From BOG-908 sp963795825 (GTDB lineage Bacteria; Pseudomonadota; Alphaproteobacteria; Acetobacterales; Acetobacteraceae), in the NCBI GenBank assembly GCA_963795825.1, contig CAWCIW010000005.1, forward strand, positions 744,001 through 808,000: a stretch of DNA of 64,000 bases, given 5' to 3'. The notes beneath the pieces are model-generated. The model saw only the letters and a list, made by a program, of their open reading frames with translations, searched no databases and was not told the DNA's origin. Made by a program: the position numbers and the translations under genes. Below, in pieces: positions 43,192 to 51,168 of this stretch. Numbering within the stretch: position 1 is the first letter of the stretch; each line of letters opens with the position of its first letter.

Positions 43192-45147
43192 TCAGGTGCT
43201 CGCTCGTTCCCGCATCATTTCAGTCGATTTGAAATGCCAGGCCTGGAACATCAGCACATTCCAGATTGCCTTGTCCCACCCGCGCTTCTCCTGCGCAAAC
43301 GCCTGCCAGAGCCTGCGGCACGCCACCACGTTCAGCGCGCCGGAGTGGGCCAGCGCCGGCGCCATCATCAACGCCTCCGCCCAATCGCGCAACTCGCCCT
43401 CGAGCCAGAGAGCCACAGGCGCACTGAAACCCATCTTCGGCCGGTCGGTCAGGCGCTCCGGCACATAGCGCGCCAACATCCTGCGGAGCGGCAGCTTGCC
43501 CACGCCATCGCCGTATTTGGCCCGGACCGGAAACCGCCAGGAAAGCTCGATCAGCCGATAATCCAGCAGCGGACAGCGGACTTCCAGAGAATGCGCCATG
43601 CTTGCGCGGTCCACCTTCGCCAATATGTCGTCGGGCAGGAAGGAGGCGCTATCGGTATAGGTCATGCGGTCGATCGGCCGGCCGTAATCGAGATTATAGG
43701 CGGGTTCCAGGAGCTGGTCCGGCGCGGCCGCCTCGCCGGACAGCAAGGCCGCCACGTCCAGCGGCTGGGACATGATGGCGTTGTGGAACCGGTTCGGATT
43801 GCCGTCGGCCAGCAGGCCGCCGATCAGCCGCAACCGCCGCGCCGCCCGCAGGCTGATACGCGGCTCAGCGAGCGGCAGGATTGCGCGGCCCACCAGTTGG
43901 GAGAGCAGGCGGCGCGCGCCGGCCGGGAGTGCGGCGCGCCGGCGCAGCCAGGTCTCGGCCGCGGCATAGCGCTGGTAGCCGGCGAACAGCTCGTCGCCGC
44001 CATCGCCGGACAGCGCCACCGTCACGTCGCGGCGGGCCAGCCCGCTCAGCAGCGCGGTCGGGATGATCGAATCGTCGGCGAAGGGCTGGTCCACCACGCC
44101 GGGCAGGTCGCGCGCGAACGCCGCGATGTCCGCCCCGCTCACCTGCAGCGTCGCGTGTTCGGTGCCGAGATGGCCCGCCACGGCTTCGGCGAACGGCGCC
44201 TCGTCCCACCGCCCGGCGTGGAACCCTACGGCGAAACTGCGCACCGGACCACCGGCGGCTTTCACCATCATCGCCGTCACCAGGCTCGAATCCACCCCGC
44301 CCGACAGAAAGGCACCCACCGGCACGTCGGCCATCATGCGGCATCCCACCGCATCTTCCACAAGCGCCTCGAGCTCGTCCTGGCGGGCGGGCCGCCCGGA
44401 GCGCTGCGCATCCAGGCCGGCGCGGGCGGCGTCCGCCAGGCGCCAGTAAGGCGCAGGCGCGGGCCAGCTATCGCGCGGTGTCGCGGCCGCATCGACGCGC
44501 AATACCTGGCCACCCGGCAGGCTGCGCATGTTGGCGAAAATCGTGTCTGGTCCGAGCACATAGCCGAACTGCATGAAGCTGGTGAGGCCGCGTGCGGAGC
44601 GCGACGCGTCGAACGCCGGATGCAGCCAGAGCGCGCGCAGTTCGGAAGCGAACACGAAGCTGCGTCCGGCCCAGCCGTAATAGAGCGGCTTCTTGCCGAT
44701 GCGGTCGCGCGCCAGGGTCAGCACGCGCTGTTCGCGATCCCACACGGCGATTGCGAACATGCCATTCGCACGCTGCAAGGTTTCCGCCACGCCCCAGAAT
44801 GCAATGGCCTCCAAAAGCGTCTCGGTATCGCATCGGCCACGCCAGGAGAGCATCCCTTGCGCGGCGTCCAGCGCGCGGCGCATCTCGGCATGGTTGTAGA
44901 TCTCGCCGTTGACCACGATCACGAACCGCCCGCTGCGCGAGACCATCGGCTGGTGGCCGGCAGGCGAAGGATCGACGATGGAGAGTCGCCGGAAGCCGAA
45001 GGAAAGCCCCGCCTCCGGATCGAGCCAGCTCCCCGCATCGTCCGGCCCGCGATGGGCGAGGCTGTCGCGCATCGTGCCGATAAGCCGCAAAGCGGCCGCC
45101 GCATCGCCGATCGGGCGGAAATCCAGCGTGCCGACTATGCCGCACAT
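43192..45147 (-). CDS. asnB: Asparagine synthetase (glutamine-hydrolysing)
   Basis: A 651-residue protein. The N-terminal class II glutaminase domain starts MCGIVGTLDF with the catalytic Cys2 and contains RLSIVDPSPAGHQPM and NGEIYNHAEMR. The synthetase domain has the PP-loop GAFLSGGVDSSLVTAMM and SGDGGDELFAGYQRY. The ATG at 45147 is required to place Cys2 at the mature N-terminus. Members of this length often serve exopolysaccharide or peptide amidation as well as asparagine synthesis; nearby genes do not decide. Confidence 0.93.
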   Translation of the reverse strand: MCGIVGTLDFRPIGDAAAALRLIGTMRDSLAHRGPDDAGSWLDPEAGLSFGFRRLSIVDPSPAGHQPMVSRSGRFVIVVNGEIYNHAEMRRALDAAQGMLSWRGRCDTETLLEAIAFWGVAETLQRANGMFAIAVWDREQRVLTLARDRIGKKPLYYGWAGRSFVFASELRALWLHPAFDASRSARGLTSFMQFGYVLGPDTIFANMRSLPGGQVLRVDAAATPRDSWPAPAPYWRLADAARAGLDAQRSGRPARQDELEALVEDAVGCRMMADVPVGAFLSGGVDSSLVTAMMVKAAGGPVRSFAVGFHAGRWDEAPFAEAVAGHLGTEHATLQVSGADIAAFARDLPGVVDQPFADDSIIPTALLSGLARRDVTVALSGDGGDELFAGYQRYAAAETWLRRRAALPAGARRLLSQLVGRAILPLAEPRISLRAARRLRLIGGLLADGNPNRFHNAIMSQPLDVAALLSGEAAAPDQLLEPAYNLDYGRPIDRMTYTDSASFLPDDILAKVDRASMAHSLEVRCPLLDYRLIELSWRFPVRAKYGDGVGKLPLRRMLARYVPERLTDRPKMGFSAPVALWLEGELRDWAEALMMAPALAHSGALNVVACRRLWQAFAQEKRGWDKAIWNVLMFQAWHFKSTEMMRERAST

Positions 45148-45218
45148 AGCACGCTCCTCCCTCCCTAAATCGATAAGTCGCAGCACCGAACCCGAAAGGG
45201 GCCCGGCGACAGCGGAGT

Positions 45219-45266
45219 CAAAAGTCTTTTGCTTCTTTTCTTCAGAAAAGAAGGCCTTGCCTTGCC
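45219..45266. repeat. Half palindromic junction repeat
   Basis: A single arm CAAAAGTCTTTTGCTTC, then T4/A4 hairpin ending GAAGG, then CCTTGCC. It lies between the prolyl oligopeptidase stop (45277) and the asnB start (45147), both on the minus strand, so it could separate the two transcription units. Confidence 0.78.
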
Positions 45267-45276
45267 TTATCTTCCC

Positions 45277-47338
45277 TTACGGCATCAAAGCAGCCGTAAG
45301 ATACGTCATCTCCAAAGCCTGCTCCTCGGCCGCCTCGCGCAGATTGGCACCCGCCGCGTGCCCTCCCTCGATCAACTCGTGATAATAGAACGGCAACCCC
45401 ATGGCCTGCATCTTGGCCGCGAACTTGCGCGCATGCACGGGACCCACACGATCGTCGCGCGTAGTGGTGAAGATGAACGGCACCGGATAATGCACGCCGG
45501 TGCGCAAATTGGCATAGGGCGAGATGCTCTCAAGGAACTTGCGTTCATCCGGTTTGCTCACCGTGCCGTATTCGCCAACCCAGCTGGCGCCCGCAGCGAT
45601 CTGTTCGAAACGCAGCATGTCGAGCAGCGGCACGTCGATGATCACGGCGTTCCACAGATCCGGATGCTGCTCGAATTCCACGCCCATCAGCAGCCCGCCA
45701 TTGGATCCGCCGCGTATGCCGAGATGGCGTGGCGAGGTTATCTTACGCGCGATGAGATCGCGCCCCACGCTGGCAAAATCGTCATAGATGCGTTGCCGGT
45801 GCGTCTTCAGCCCGGCTTCGTGCCAGGCCGGACCGAACTCGCCGCCGCCGCGTATATTGGCCAACACGTATACGCCGCCATGCTCGAGCCAGAGCTTGCC
45901 AAGGCCGGCGCTATAGGTCGGCGTCTCGCTGACCTGGAACCCGCCATACGCATACAGCAAGGTCGGGTTGGTGCCGTCGAGCTTCATGTCCTTCGGATGC
46001 ACAACGAAATACGGGATCTTCGTGCCGTCGTTCGAGGTCGCTTCGAACTGTTCGGCCACATCGCGCGAGGCATCGAACTTCGCCGGCAGCGCCTTCACCA
46101 CCACCGGCGCCGCCTGGCCCGCCGCATCGGCCAAATACAGCGTGTTGGGCTGCAGGAAGCTCGTCACCTGCAACATCGCCAGATCGTTGCGCGACGTTGT
46201 CGTCACCACGCTGACCGCCGCGTTGTCCGGCAAGACGAGCGTGCGCGCCGTCCAGCCCGCGGCCGCCGGTGTGAACACCATGGCGCGGCCGCGCACGCGG
46301 TCCAGCACGGAGGCCACCACGGTATTCGCGGTCACCGCCACCTCGTCGACCGACTGGCGCGGCCCGGGCGCCCAGACCAGGGAAGGTGCGGCGTCCGGAT
46401 GCGCCATGTCGAGCGCCACCAGGCTGCCGGCCCGCAGCGCCCCCATGTCCTCGTTCAGCTTGACCACGAGATGGTTGTGGACGAGCCCCTCGATCTCGGC
46501 CTTTTCGGGCAGCGCCAGCCTCGTCACGCCGGTAGCCGAGACCAGCTCGAATTGCGTGTGGAAGAAGTCCAGCCCGCGCTGCAGGACGACCGCGCGGTGC
46601 CCCTGCCCGTCGGTGAAGGTGGTCACCTGGACCGCCACGTCCTGTTTGGCGCCGCGGAACACCTCGACCGCCTGCGCCAGTGCCTGGCCGCGATGCAGTC
46701 GCTTGATGATGAACGGGTAGCCAGAACTCGGTCATGCTGCCCGGCCCCCAATCGGTGCCCACGAGTATGCTGTCGGCGCTCTCCCAGTCCTCCACCTGCT
46801 TGGCGTGCGGGATCACGAAGCCGCCGGGCACAAAGGCGTTGGTGGTGAGGTCGAACTCGCGGGTGGTCACCGCATCCTCGCCGCCCTCGGACAGGCTGAC
46901 CAAGCAGCTTCTGTCGGCCGGATGGTCGCAGATATCCGCCTTCCAGACCCAGGTATGGTGCTCGGCGCGGCCGAGCGCGTCCACGTCGATCACCGTCTGC
47001 CAATTCGGCGCTGCCGCACGGTAGTCCTCCACGCCGGTGCGCCGCCAGATGCCCTGCACGTGCGACGCGTCCTGCCAGAGGTTGTAGATCTGGCCGCCGA
47101 GGAATTCCGGCGTGGGGATGCGGTCGGTCGCCTGCGCGAGTGCGAGCGCCTGGTCCAGGAACGGCTGGTAGTGCGGGTTGGTGAGGAGCGGCTTCAGCGT
47201 GCGCTCGTTCTCGGCGCGAACCCAGTCCAGGGCGCGGGGGCTCTCCACCTGTTCGAGCCAGAGATAAGGGTCGGGGGGTTGCGCGTAGGCGGGCCAGGCG
47301 GCGCCGGCTAGGAGTAGGGCGGCTAGGGCTTGGCGCAT
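45277..47338 (-). CDS. S9A prolyl oligopeptidase, exported, with one frameshift
   Basis: About 687 residues once joined. A signal peptide (MRQALAALLLAGAAWPAYAQ) precedes the beta-propeller and a C-terminal alpha/beta hydrolase domain. The triad is visible: Ser in IRGGSNGGLLMG, Asp in TTRDDRVGPVHA, His in EGGHAAGAN. The N-terminal part is in one frame (47338 to about 46725) and the rest in another (from about 46725 to 45277), with a single-base shift around 46715-46735 next to IIKRLHRG-coding sequence. It cleaves proline-containing oligopeptides, probably in the periplasm. Confidence 0.87.
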
Positions 47339-47369
47339 TCTGGGGCGGGACTCCGGGTAGGGGTAGGCG

Positions 47370-47537
47370 AGGAAGGAAGGCCTTCTTTTTTGAAAAAAAG
47401 AAGCAAAAAACTTTTGCTATGGCTGTCGCCGATCTGCCGGACAAGCGGACCAGATTGAAATTGTCAGGCAAGTCCGCGACAGCCATAGCAAAAGTTTTTT
47501 GCTTCTTTTTTTCAAAAAAGAAGGCCTTTCTTACTTG
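47370..47537. repeat. Full palindromic junction repeat with self-complementary core
   Basis: CTTC/GAAG arms on both sides. The core begins GCTATGGCTGTCGC and ends GCGACAGCCATAGC, so the whole element is one long palindrome with an internal loop of about 45 bases. It lies between the divergent prolyl oligopeptidase and VOC genes and reaches to within 2 bases of the VOC ATG. Confidence 0.85.
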
Positions 47538-47538
47538 C

Positions 47539-47899
47539 ATGAACTGCCTCGAGCTGTTGCCCTTCCTTCCCTCCCGCGACTTCGCCGCATCGCAAAGCTT
47601 CTACACGGATCTCGGCTTCACACCCGGCTACGTCTCGGCCGATCTCGCGCATTTCCGCTGCGACGCCTGCAGCTTCCTGTTGCAGAACTTCTATGTGGCC
47701 GAGCTCGCCCACAACCTGATGCTCCAGCTCATCGTCGGCGACGTGGCGGCCTGGTGGAACTCATGTCGGCACGCTTAACCTGCCCGCCAGATACGGCGTG
47801 CGCACGCCGGCGCCGCCCGTAAGCCAGCCCTGGGGCATGCGCGATTTCACCCTTGCCGACCCGTCCGGCGTACTCTGGCGCATCGCGCAGCGTATCTGA
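47539..47899 (+). CDS. VOC-family (glyoxalase/bleomycin-resistance-like) protein, with one frameshift
   Basis: About 120 residues when joined. The first part (MNCLELLPFLPSRDFAASQS, FYTDLGFTPGYVSADLAHF) is in one frame. The second (HVGTLNLPARYGVRTPAP, PWGMRDFTLADPSGVLWRIA) is in another, ending at TGA 47897-47899. The shift is at about 47760, where one extra T is enough. The fold is two beta-alpha-beta-beta-beta modules. Function within the superfamily is not determined. Confidence 0.75.
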
Positions 47900-47911
47900 A
47901 CAGGCGCCGCC

Positions 47912-48610
47912 CTAGCTGCGCCGCGATGCGGATACGCCCACCACCCCGAGAAGCGAGGCCGCCAGCCCGAACCAGGTGAGCGCGTAATTCAGGTGGTTGT
48001 TGACCGGGCGGGGCAGCGCGTCGGCCGGGACGGGCTGCCCCCAGGCCGGCGCCTTGCCAAGCGCCACCAGCACGAACGGCGCCGGATCGGGGGCGCCCAG
48101 AGCGGCGCCGATGGTTGCTGGGTTAAGGGTGTAGAAGTGCCTGCCACGCATATCGTCGGCGGCGGAGAGCCAGGTCGGCTGCTCCGGCAGGCGTATGTAG
48201 CCGGTTATGGTCGCTGGGCCGGAGATCGCCACCGGGTGGCCGGTGTCGGTCGGCACCCAGCCCAGCACCACCACGAGGGGCGCGGCATCCGGCCGGTCCA
48301 GCCGCTCCACGAGCTGCGCGCCGAGGTGGTTGTCCCGGACATCCACGCCGTAGAGCGCGGTGGGTGCAGCAACGAGCGTGCCGGTTGCCACGATTCGGGT
48401 GAACAAAGGCGGTGTGGTCGTGGTGAGCGGCTGGGGCGGCCGGGTCTCGGCCGCGTCGATCTGGGCGAGCAGCCCCTCTTTCCAGGCCAGGCGCCTGAGC
48501 TGCCACACGCCGAGCGCCACGAGGATGGCCAGCGCGATCGCAGTTGCCACCACCGCGCCGGCCCCGGGCAGACGGCGCGTGCGCGGCAGCGGCGGCCGGG
48601 TGCCGCTCAA
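47912..48610 (-). CDS. SURF1-family cytochrome oxidase assembly protein
   Basis: About 232 residues; SURF1 assists heme a insertion into subunit I. Two terminal membrane helices bracket a periplasmic domain. The N-terminal motif ALGVWQLRRLAWKEGLL and C-terminal motif NNHLNYALTWFGLAASL are family hallmarks. A TTG start at 48610 overlaps the stop of the DUF983 gene (TTGA). Longer in-frame sequence upstream lies within DUF983 and ctaE and is rejected. Last gene of the aa3 operon. Confidence 0.9.
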   Translation of the reverse strand: MSGTRPPLPRTRRLPGAGAVVATAIALAILVALGVWQLRRLAWKEGLLAQIDAAETRPPQPLTTTTPPLFTRIVATGTLVAAPTALYGVDVRDNHLGAQLVERLDRPDAAPLVVVLGWVPTDTGHPVAISGPATITGYIRLPEQPTWLSAADDMRGRHFYTLNPATIGAALGAPDPAPFVLVALGKAPAWGQPVPADALPRPVNNHLNYALTWFGLAASLLGVVGVSASRRS

Positions 48611-48978
48611 ACGCCCATCTCGTCCCGTCGCGTGTGGTATTGCTGCACGGTGAAGAAGGCCTTGATGTAACGCGTCATCACCACGGCCAGCACGCCGGTG
48701 ACCGGCGGCCAGATCACCGCATGCACCCAAAGAGGCGGTGCGAACCGCATATCGACCCAGAACGCGGCGCCAACGATTATCGCGCCCAGCACGATCAGGA
48801 TCGGCACGGCGAACGCATCGCCGGTATCCGCCCCGCTGAAATCCAGCCCGCAAAGCGGGCAGGCCGGACGGATCGACAGCAAGCCGTCGAACAACGCACC
48901 CTTGCCGCAGCGCGGGCAGCGGCAGGCCAGCGTCGCCTGGAGAACGCCAGGCGCGACGCCGGGGTCCGCGTCACTCAT
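48607..48978 (-). CDS. DUF983 zinc-ribbon membrane protein of the aa3 operon
   Basis: A 123-residue protein with two cysteine pairs forming a zinc ribbon (CRCPRCGKGALFDG; ACPLCGLDFSG) and two membrane helices (VPILIVLGAIIVGAAFW; AVIWPPVTGVLAVVM). It is regularly found between ctaE and surf1 in alphaproteobacteria; its biochemical role is not known to me. ATGA overlaps connect it to both neighbours. Confidence 0.88.
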   Translation of the reverse strand: MSDADPGVAPGVLQATLACRCPRCGKGALFDGLLSIRPACPLCGLDFSGADTGDAFAVPILIVLGAIIVGAAFWVDMRFAPPLWVHAVIWPPVTGVLAVVMTRYIKAFFTVQQYHTRRDEMGV

Positions 48979-49832
48979 TCGACGGCCGGGACGCCGGCGC
49001 CGAGCACGTAGACGAAGAAGAACAGGAACAGCCACACAACGTCGACGAAGTGCCAGTACCAGGCGGCCGCCTCGAAGCCGAAATGCTGCGTCGGCGTGAA
49101 GCCGCCGGCCTTGGCGCGCAGCCAGCAGATGCCCAGGAAGGTGGTGCCGATGATCACGTGGAAGCCGTGGAAGCCGGTGGCCAGGAAGAACACGGAGGGG
49201 TAGATGCCGCCGCCGGCGAAGTGGAACGGCGCCTCGGAATATTCCAGCGCCTGGAAGCAGCTGAAGCTGAGACCGAGCAGGATGGAGATGCCGAGGGCCA
49301 TCAGCAGCGCGCGGCGGTTGTTCTCGATCAGGCTGTGATGCGCCCAGGTGACGGTGCAGCCGGAGAGCAGCAGGATCATCGTGTTGAGCAGCGGGATGCG
49401 GAACGCGTCGAACGTGTGGATGCCGGCGGGCGGCCACATCGGCGTGGCGGTATCCAGCACGTGTTCCGGGTAGAGGAAGAAGTGGAAGAACGCCCAGAAG
49501 AAGCCGACAAAGAACATGACTTCGGAGGCGATGAACAGAGTCATGCCGTAGCGCAGGCCGAGGCGGACCACGGGCGAATGCAGGCCGGGGGTGCTGCTCT
49601 CCTGCAGCACGTCGCGCCACCACATCGTCATGGTCAGCAGTACCATCACGGCGCCGATCCCGAGCACGATCCAGTTGTTGTAATGCGCTACCAGCACCAC
49701 GCCGGTGAGCAGCAGGCCGCCGCCGAACGCGCCGACGATCGGCCACGGACTGGGATCAACCAGGTGGTAGGGCTGCTTCATGCCGGACGAGGCACCGATG
49801 GTGCTCGGGGCGGTGGTGGTTATCGTGTCCAT
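48975..49832 (-). CDS. ctaE: aa3-type cytochrome c oxidase subunit III
   Basis: A 285-residue seven-helix subunit (MKQPYHLVDPSPWPIVGAFG; ASEVMFFVGFFWAFFHFFLY; GFHGFHVIIGTTFLGICWL; AAAWYWHFVDVVWLFLFFFV). It stabilises proton uptake by subunit I. The ATG at 49832 (MDTITTTAPSTIG) is chosen; the frame runs 50 codons upstream through repeat sequence to 49982 but no family homology lies there. Confidence 0.95.
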   Translation of the reverse strand: MDTITTTAPSTIGASSGMKQPYHLVDPSPWPIVGAFGGGLLLTGVVLVAHYNNWIVLGIGAVMVLLTMTMWWRDVLQESSTPGLHSPVVRLGLRYGMTLFIASEVMFFVGFFWAFFHFFLYPEHVLDTATPMWPPAGIHTFDAFRIPLLNTMILLLSGCTVTWAHHSLIENNRRALLMALGISILLGLSFSCFQALEYSEAPFHFAGGGIYPSVFFLATGFHGFHVIIGTTFLGICWLRAKAGGFTPTQHFGFEAAAWYWHFVDVVWLFLFFFVYVLGAGVPAVE

Positions 49833-49883
49833 CGTTTTGTCCGTGCGCTGCGCGTGTGGGTGTTGTGCCGTGCAATGCGGCAG

Positions 49884-50058
49884 GAAGAAAGGCCTTCTTT
49901 TTTGCAAAAAAGAAGCAAAAAACTCTTGCCCCGACGCCTGCCCCGACACTTCGACCAGTTCTGCAAACGTATACGCCTGCACAAAGAGAGCGGTCGGCCG
50001 GGCAGCGGGGAATGCAAAAGTTTTTTGCTTTCTTTTTTCAAAAAAGAAGGCGTTGCCT
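49884..50058. repeat. Full palindromic junction repeat with unrelated core, inside the aa3 operon
   Basis: CTTC/GAAG arms at about 49888-49928 and 50016-50055, with a core of about 90 bases (CCCCGACGCC to CAGCGGGGAATG). It separates coxF from ctaE, the position where ctaG (cox11) usually lies. Transcription from ctaC must pass through it to reach ctaE-DUF983-surf1. Confidence 0.83.
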
Positions 50059-50212
50059 ACCCTAGATGCCCCAGCTTGACGATCGTTATAGCAAAAAACA
50101 GGACCGCCAGCCCGCCAAGAACAACGATCAGGGCCGTGTTCCGCCCACGCTGGCGACGGAATACCTCAGCCGCCTGCGCCGGGGTGGGGCGCGGCGGAAA
50201 CTCGTCGCTCAC
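50057..50212 (-). CDS. Small single-pass protein of the cytochrome oxidase operon (CoxF-like)
   Basis: A 51-residue protein: a basic cytoplasmic N-terminus (PTPAQAAEVFRRQRGRN) and one helix (TALIVVLGGLAVLFFAITIV) ending KLGHLG. Tiny proteins with this FFxxTIVKLG pattern follow ctaB in many alphaproteobacterial aa3 operons. A GTG start at 50212 overlaps the ctaB stop (GTGA). Confidence 0.75.
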   Translation of the reverse strand: MSDEFPPRPTPAQAAEVFRRQRGRNTALIVVLGGLAVLFFAITIVKLGHLG

Positions 50213-51168
50213 AGCCCGCGCACCATCTTGTCCGCCGCGATCGCCACGAAGATCAGGGCCAGATAGGCCAGCGAGTAGCGGAAGGTCAGTCGGGCCGGCT
50301 TGTCGTCGGTGAGGCTCACGCCGGCTGCATCCTGCCTGTCGCGCAGGACCAGCCATGCGAACGCCACAAATCCGAGGCTGAGAATGCCGGCCGAGATGCC
50401 GTAGAGCGGCCCGGTATAGCCGAGCCACCATGGCAGCACGGCCACGCCGGACAGCGCCAGCGTGTAGCCGAAGATCTGCCGGCGGGTTTCGCGCGCGCCG
50501 GCGACGACTGGGAGCATCGGCACGCCGGCGCGGCCGTAATCCTTGCAGGCGTACAGCGACAGCGCCCAGAAATGCGGTGGCGTCCACAGGAACACGATGC
50601 CGAACAGGAGCAGCGGCAGCACGCCGACGCTGCCGGTGACCGCGGCCCAGCCGATCAGCGCGGGGAAGGCGCCGGCGGCACCACCGATGACGATGTTCTG
50701 CGGCGTGCGGCGCTTCAGCCACATGGTATAGATGAACACGTAGAAGCCGATCGACAGCGCTAGCACGGTCGCGGCCGCGGTGTTGGTGGCCAGCCAGAGC
50801 ACCAGAACGGAGCCCACGGCGAGTGCCACGCCGAAGCTGAGCGCGGCACCAGGCTCGATACGGCCGGCGGGGATTGGACGTCGCCGCGTGCGGTGCATCA
50901 GCGCGTCGATATCGCGCTCCCACCACATGTTGAGCGCGCCGGCCGCACCCGCGCCCACGGCGATGCAGAGTATGGCGGTAAAGGCCAGCACCGGGTGGAG
51001 ATGCCCGGGTGCGAGGAACAGCCCGATCCAGCCGGTGAACACCACCAGGCTGACGACACGCGGCTTGAGCAGCAGCAGCCAGTCCCGCCATTCGGCGCCG
51101 GAGGCTGCAAGCGAAAGGGGGGATTGCTCCCCCCTCTCCAGATCAGCGACGTTTGCGACGAGGCTCAT
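50209..51168 (-). CDS. ctaB: Protoheme IX farnesyltransferase (heme O synthase)
   Basis: A 319-residue UbiA-family enzyme that farnesylates heme b to heme O, the precursor of heme a. Motifs: LLLLKPRVVSLVVFTGWIG, NMWWERDIDALMHRTRRRP with the prenyl-diphosphate aspartates, and YTMWLKRRTPQNIVIGGAAG. About nine helices. The ATG at 51168 shares a base with the ctaD stop (TAATG). It supplies heme for both oxidases in the window. Confidence 0.96.
   Translation of the reverse strand: MSLVANVADLERGEQSPLSLAASGAEWRDWLLLLKPRVVSLVVFTGWIGLFLAPGHLHPVLAFTAILCIAVGAGAAGALNMWWERDIDALMHRTRRRPIPAGRIEPGAALSFGVALAVGSVLVLWLATNTAAATVLALSIGFYVFIYTMWLKRRTPQNIVIGGAAGAFPALIGWAAVTGSVGVLPLLLFGIVFLWTPPHFWALSLYACKDYGRAGVPMLPVVAGARETRRQIFGYTLALSGVAVLPWWLGYTGPLYGISAGILSLGFVAFAWLVLRDRQDAAGVSLTDDKPARLTFRYSLAYLALIFVAIAADKMVRGL

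Noticed and set aside
43165..45168. Long plus-strand frame opposite asnB
   Set aside because: Shadow frame of a high-GC gene; the asnB active sites are intact on the minus strand.
49833..49982. Extended N-terminus of ctaE through the repeat
   Set aside because: Family homology begins after the ATG at 49832; the upstream frame is repeat arm and core.
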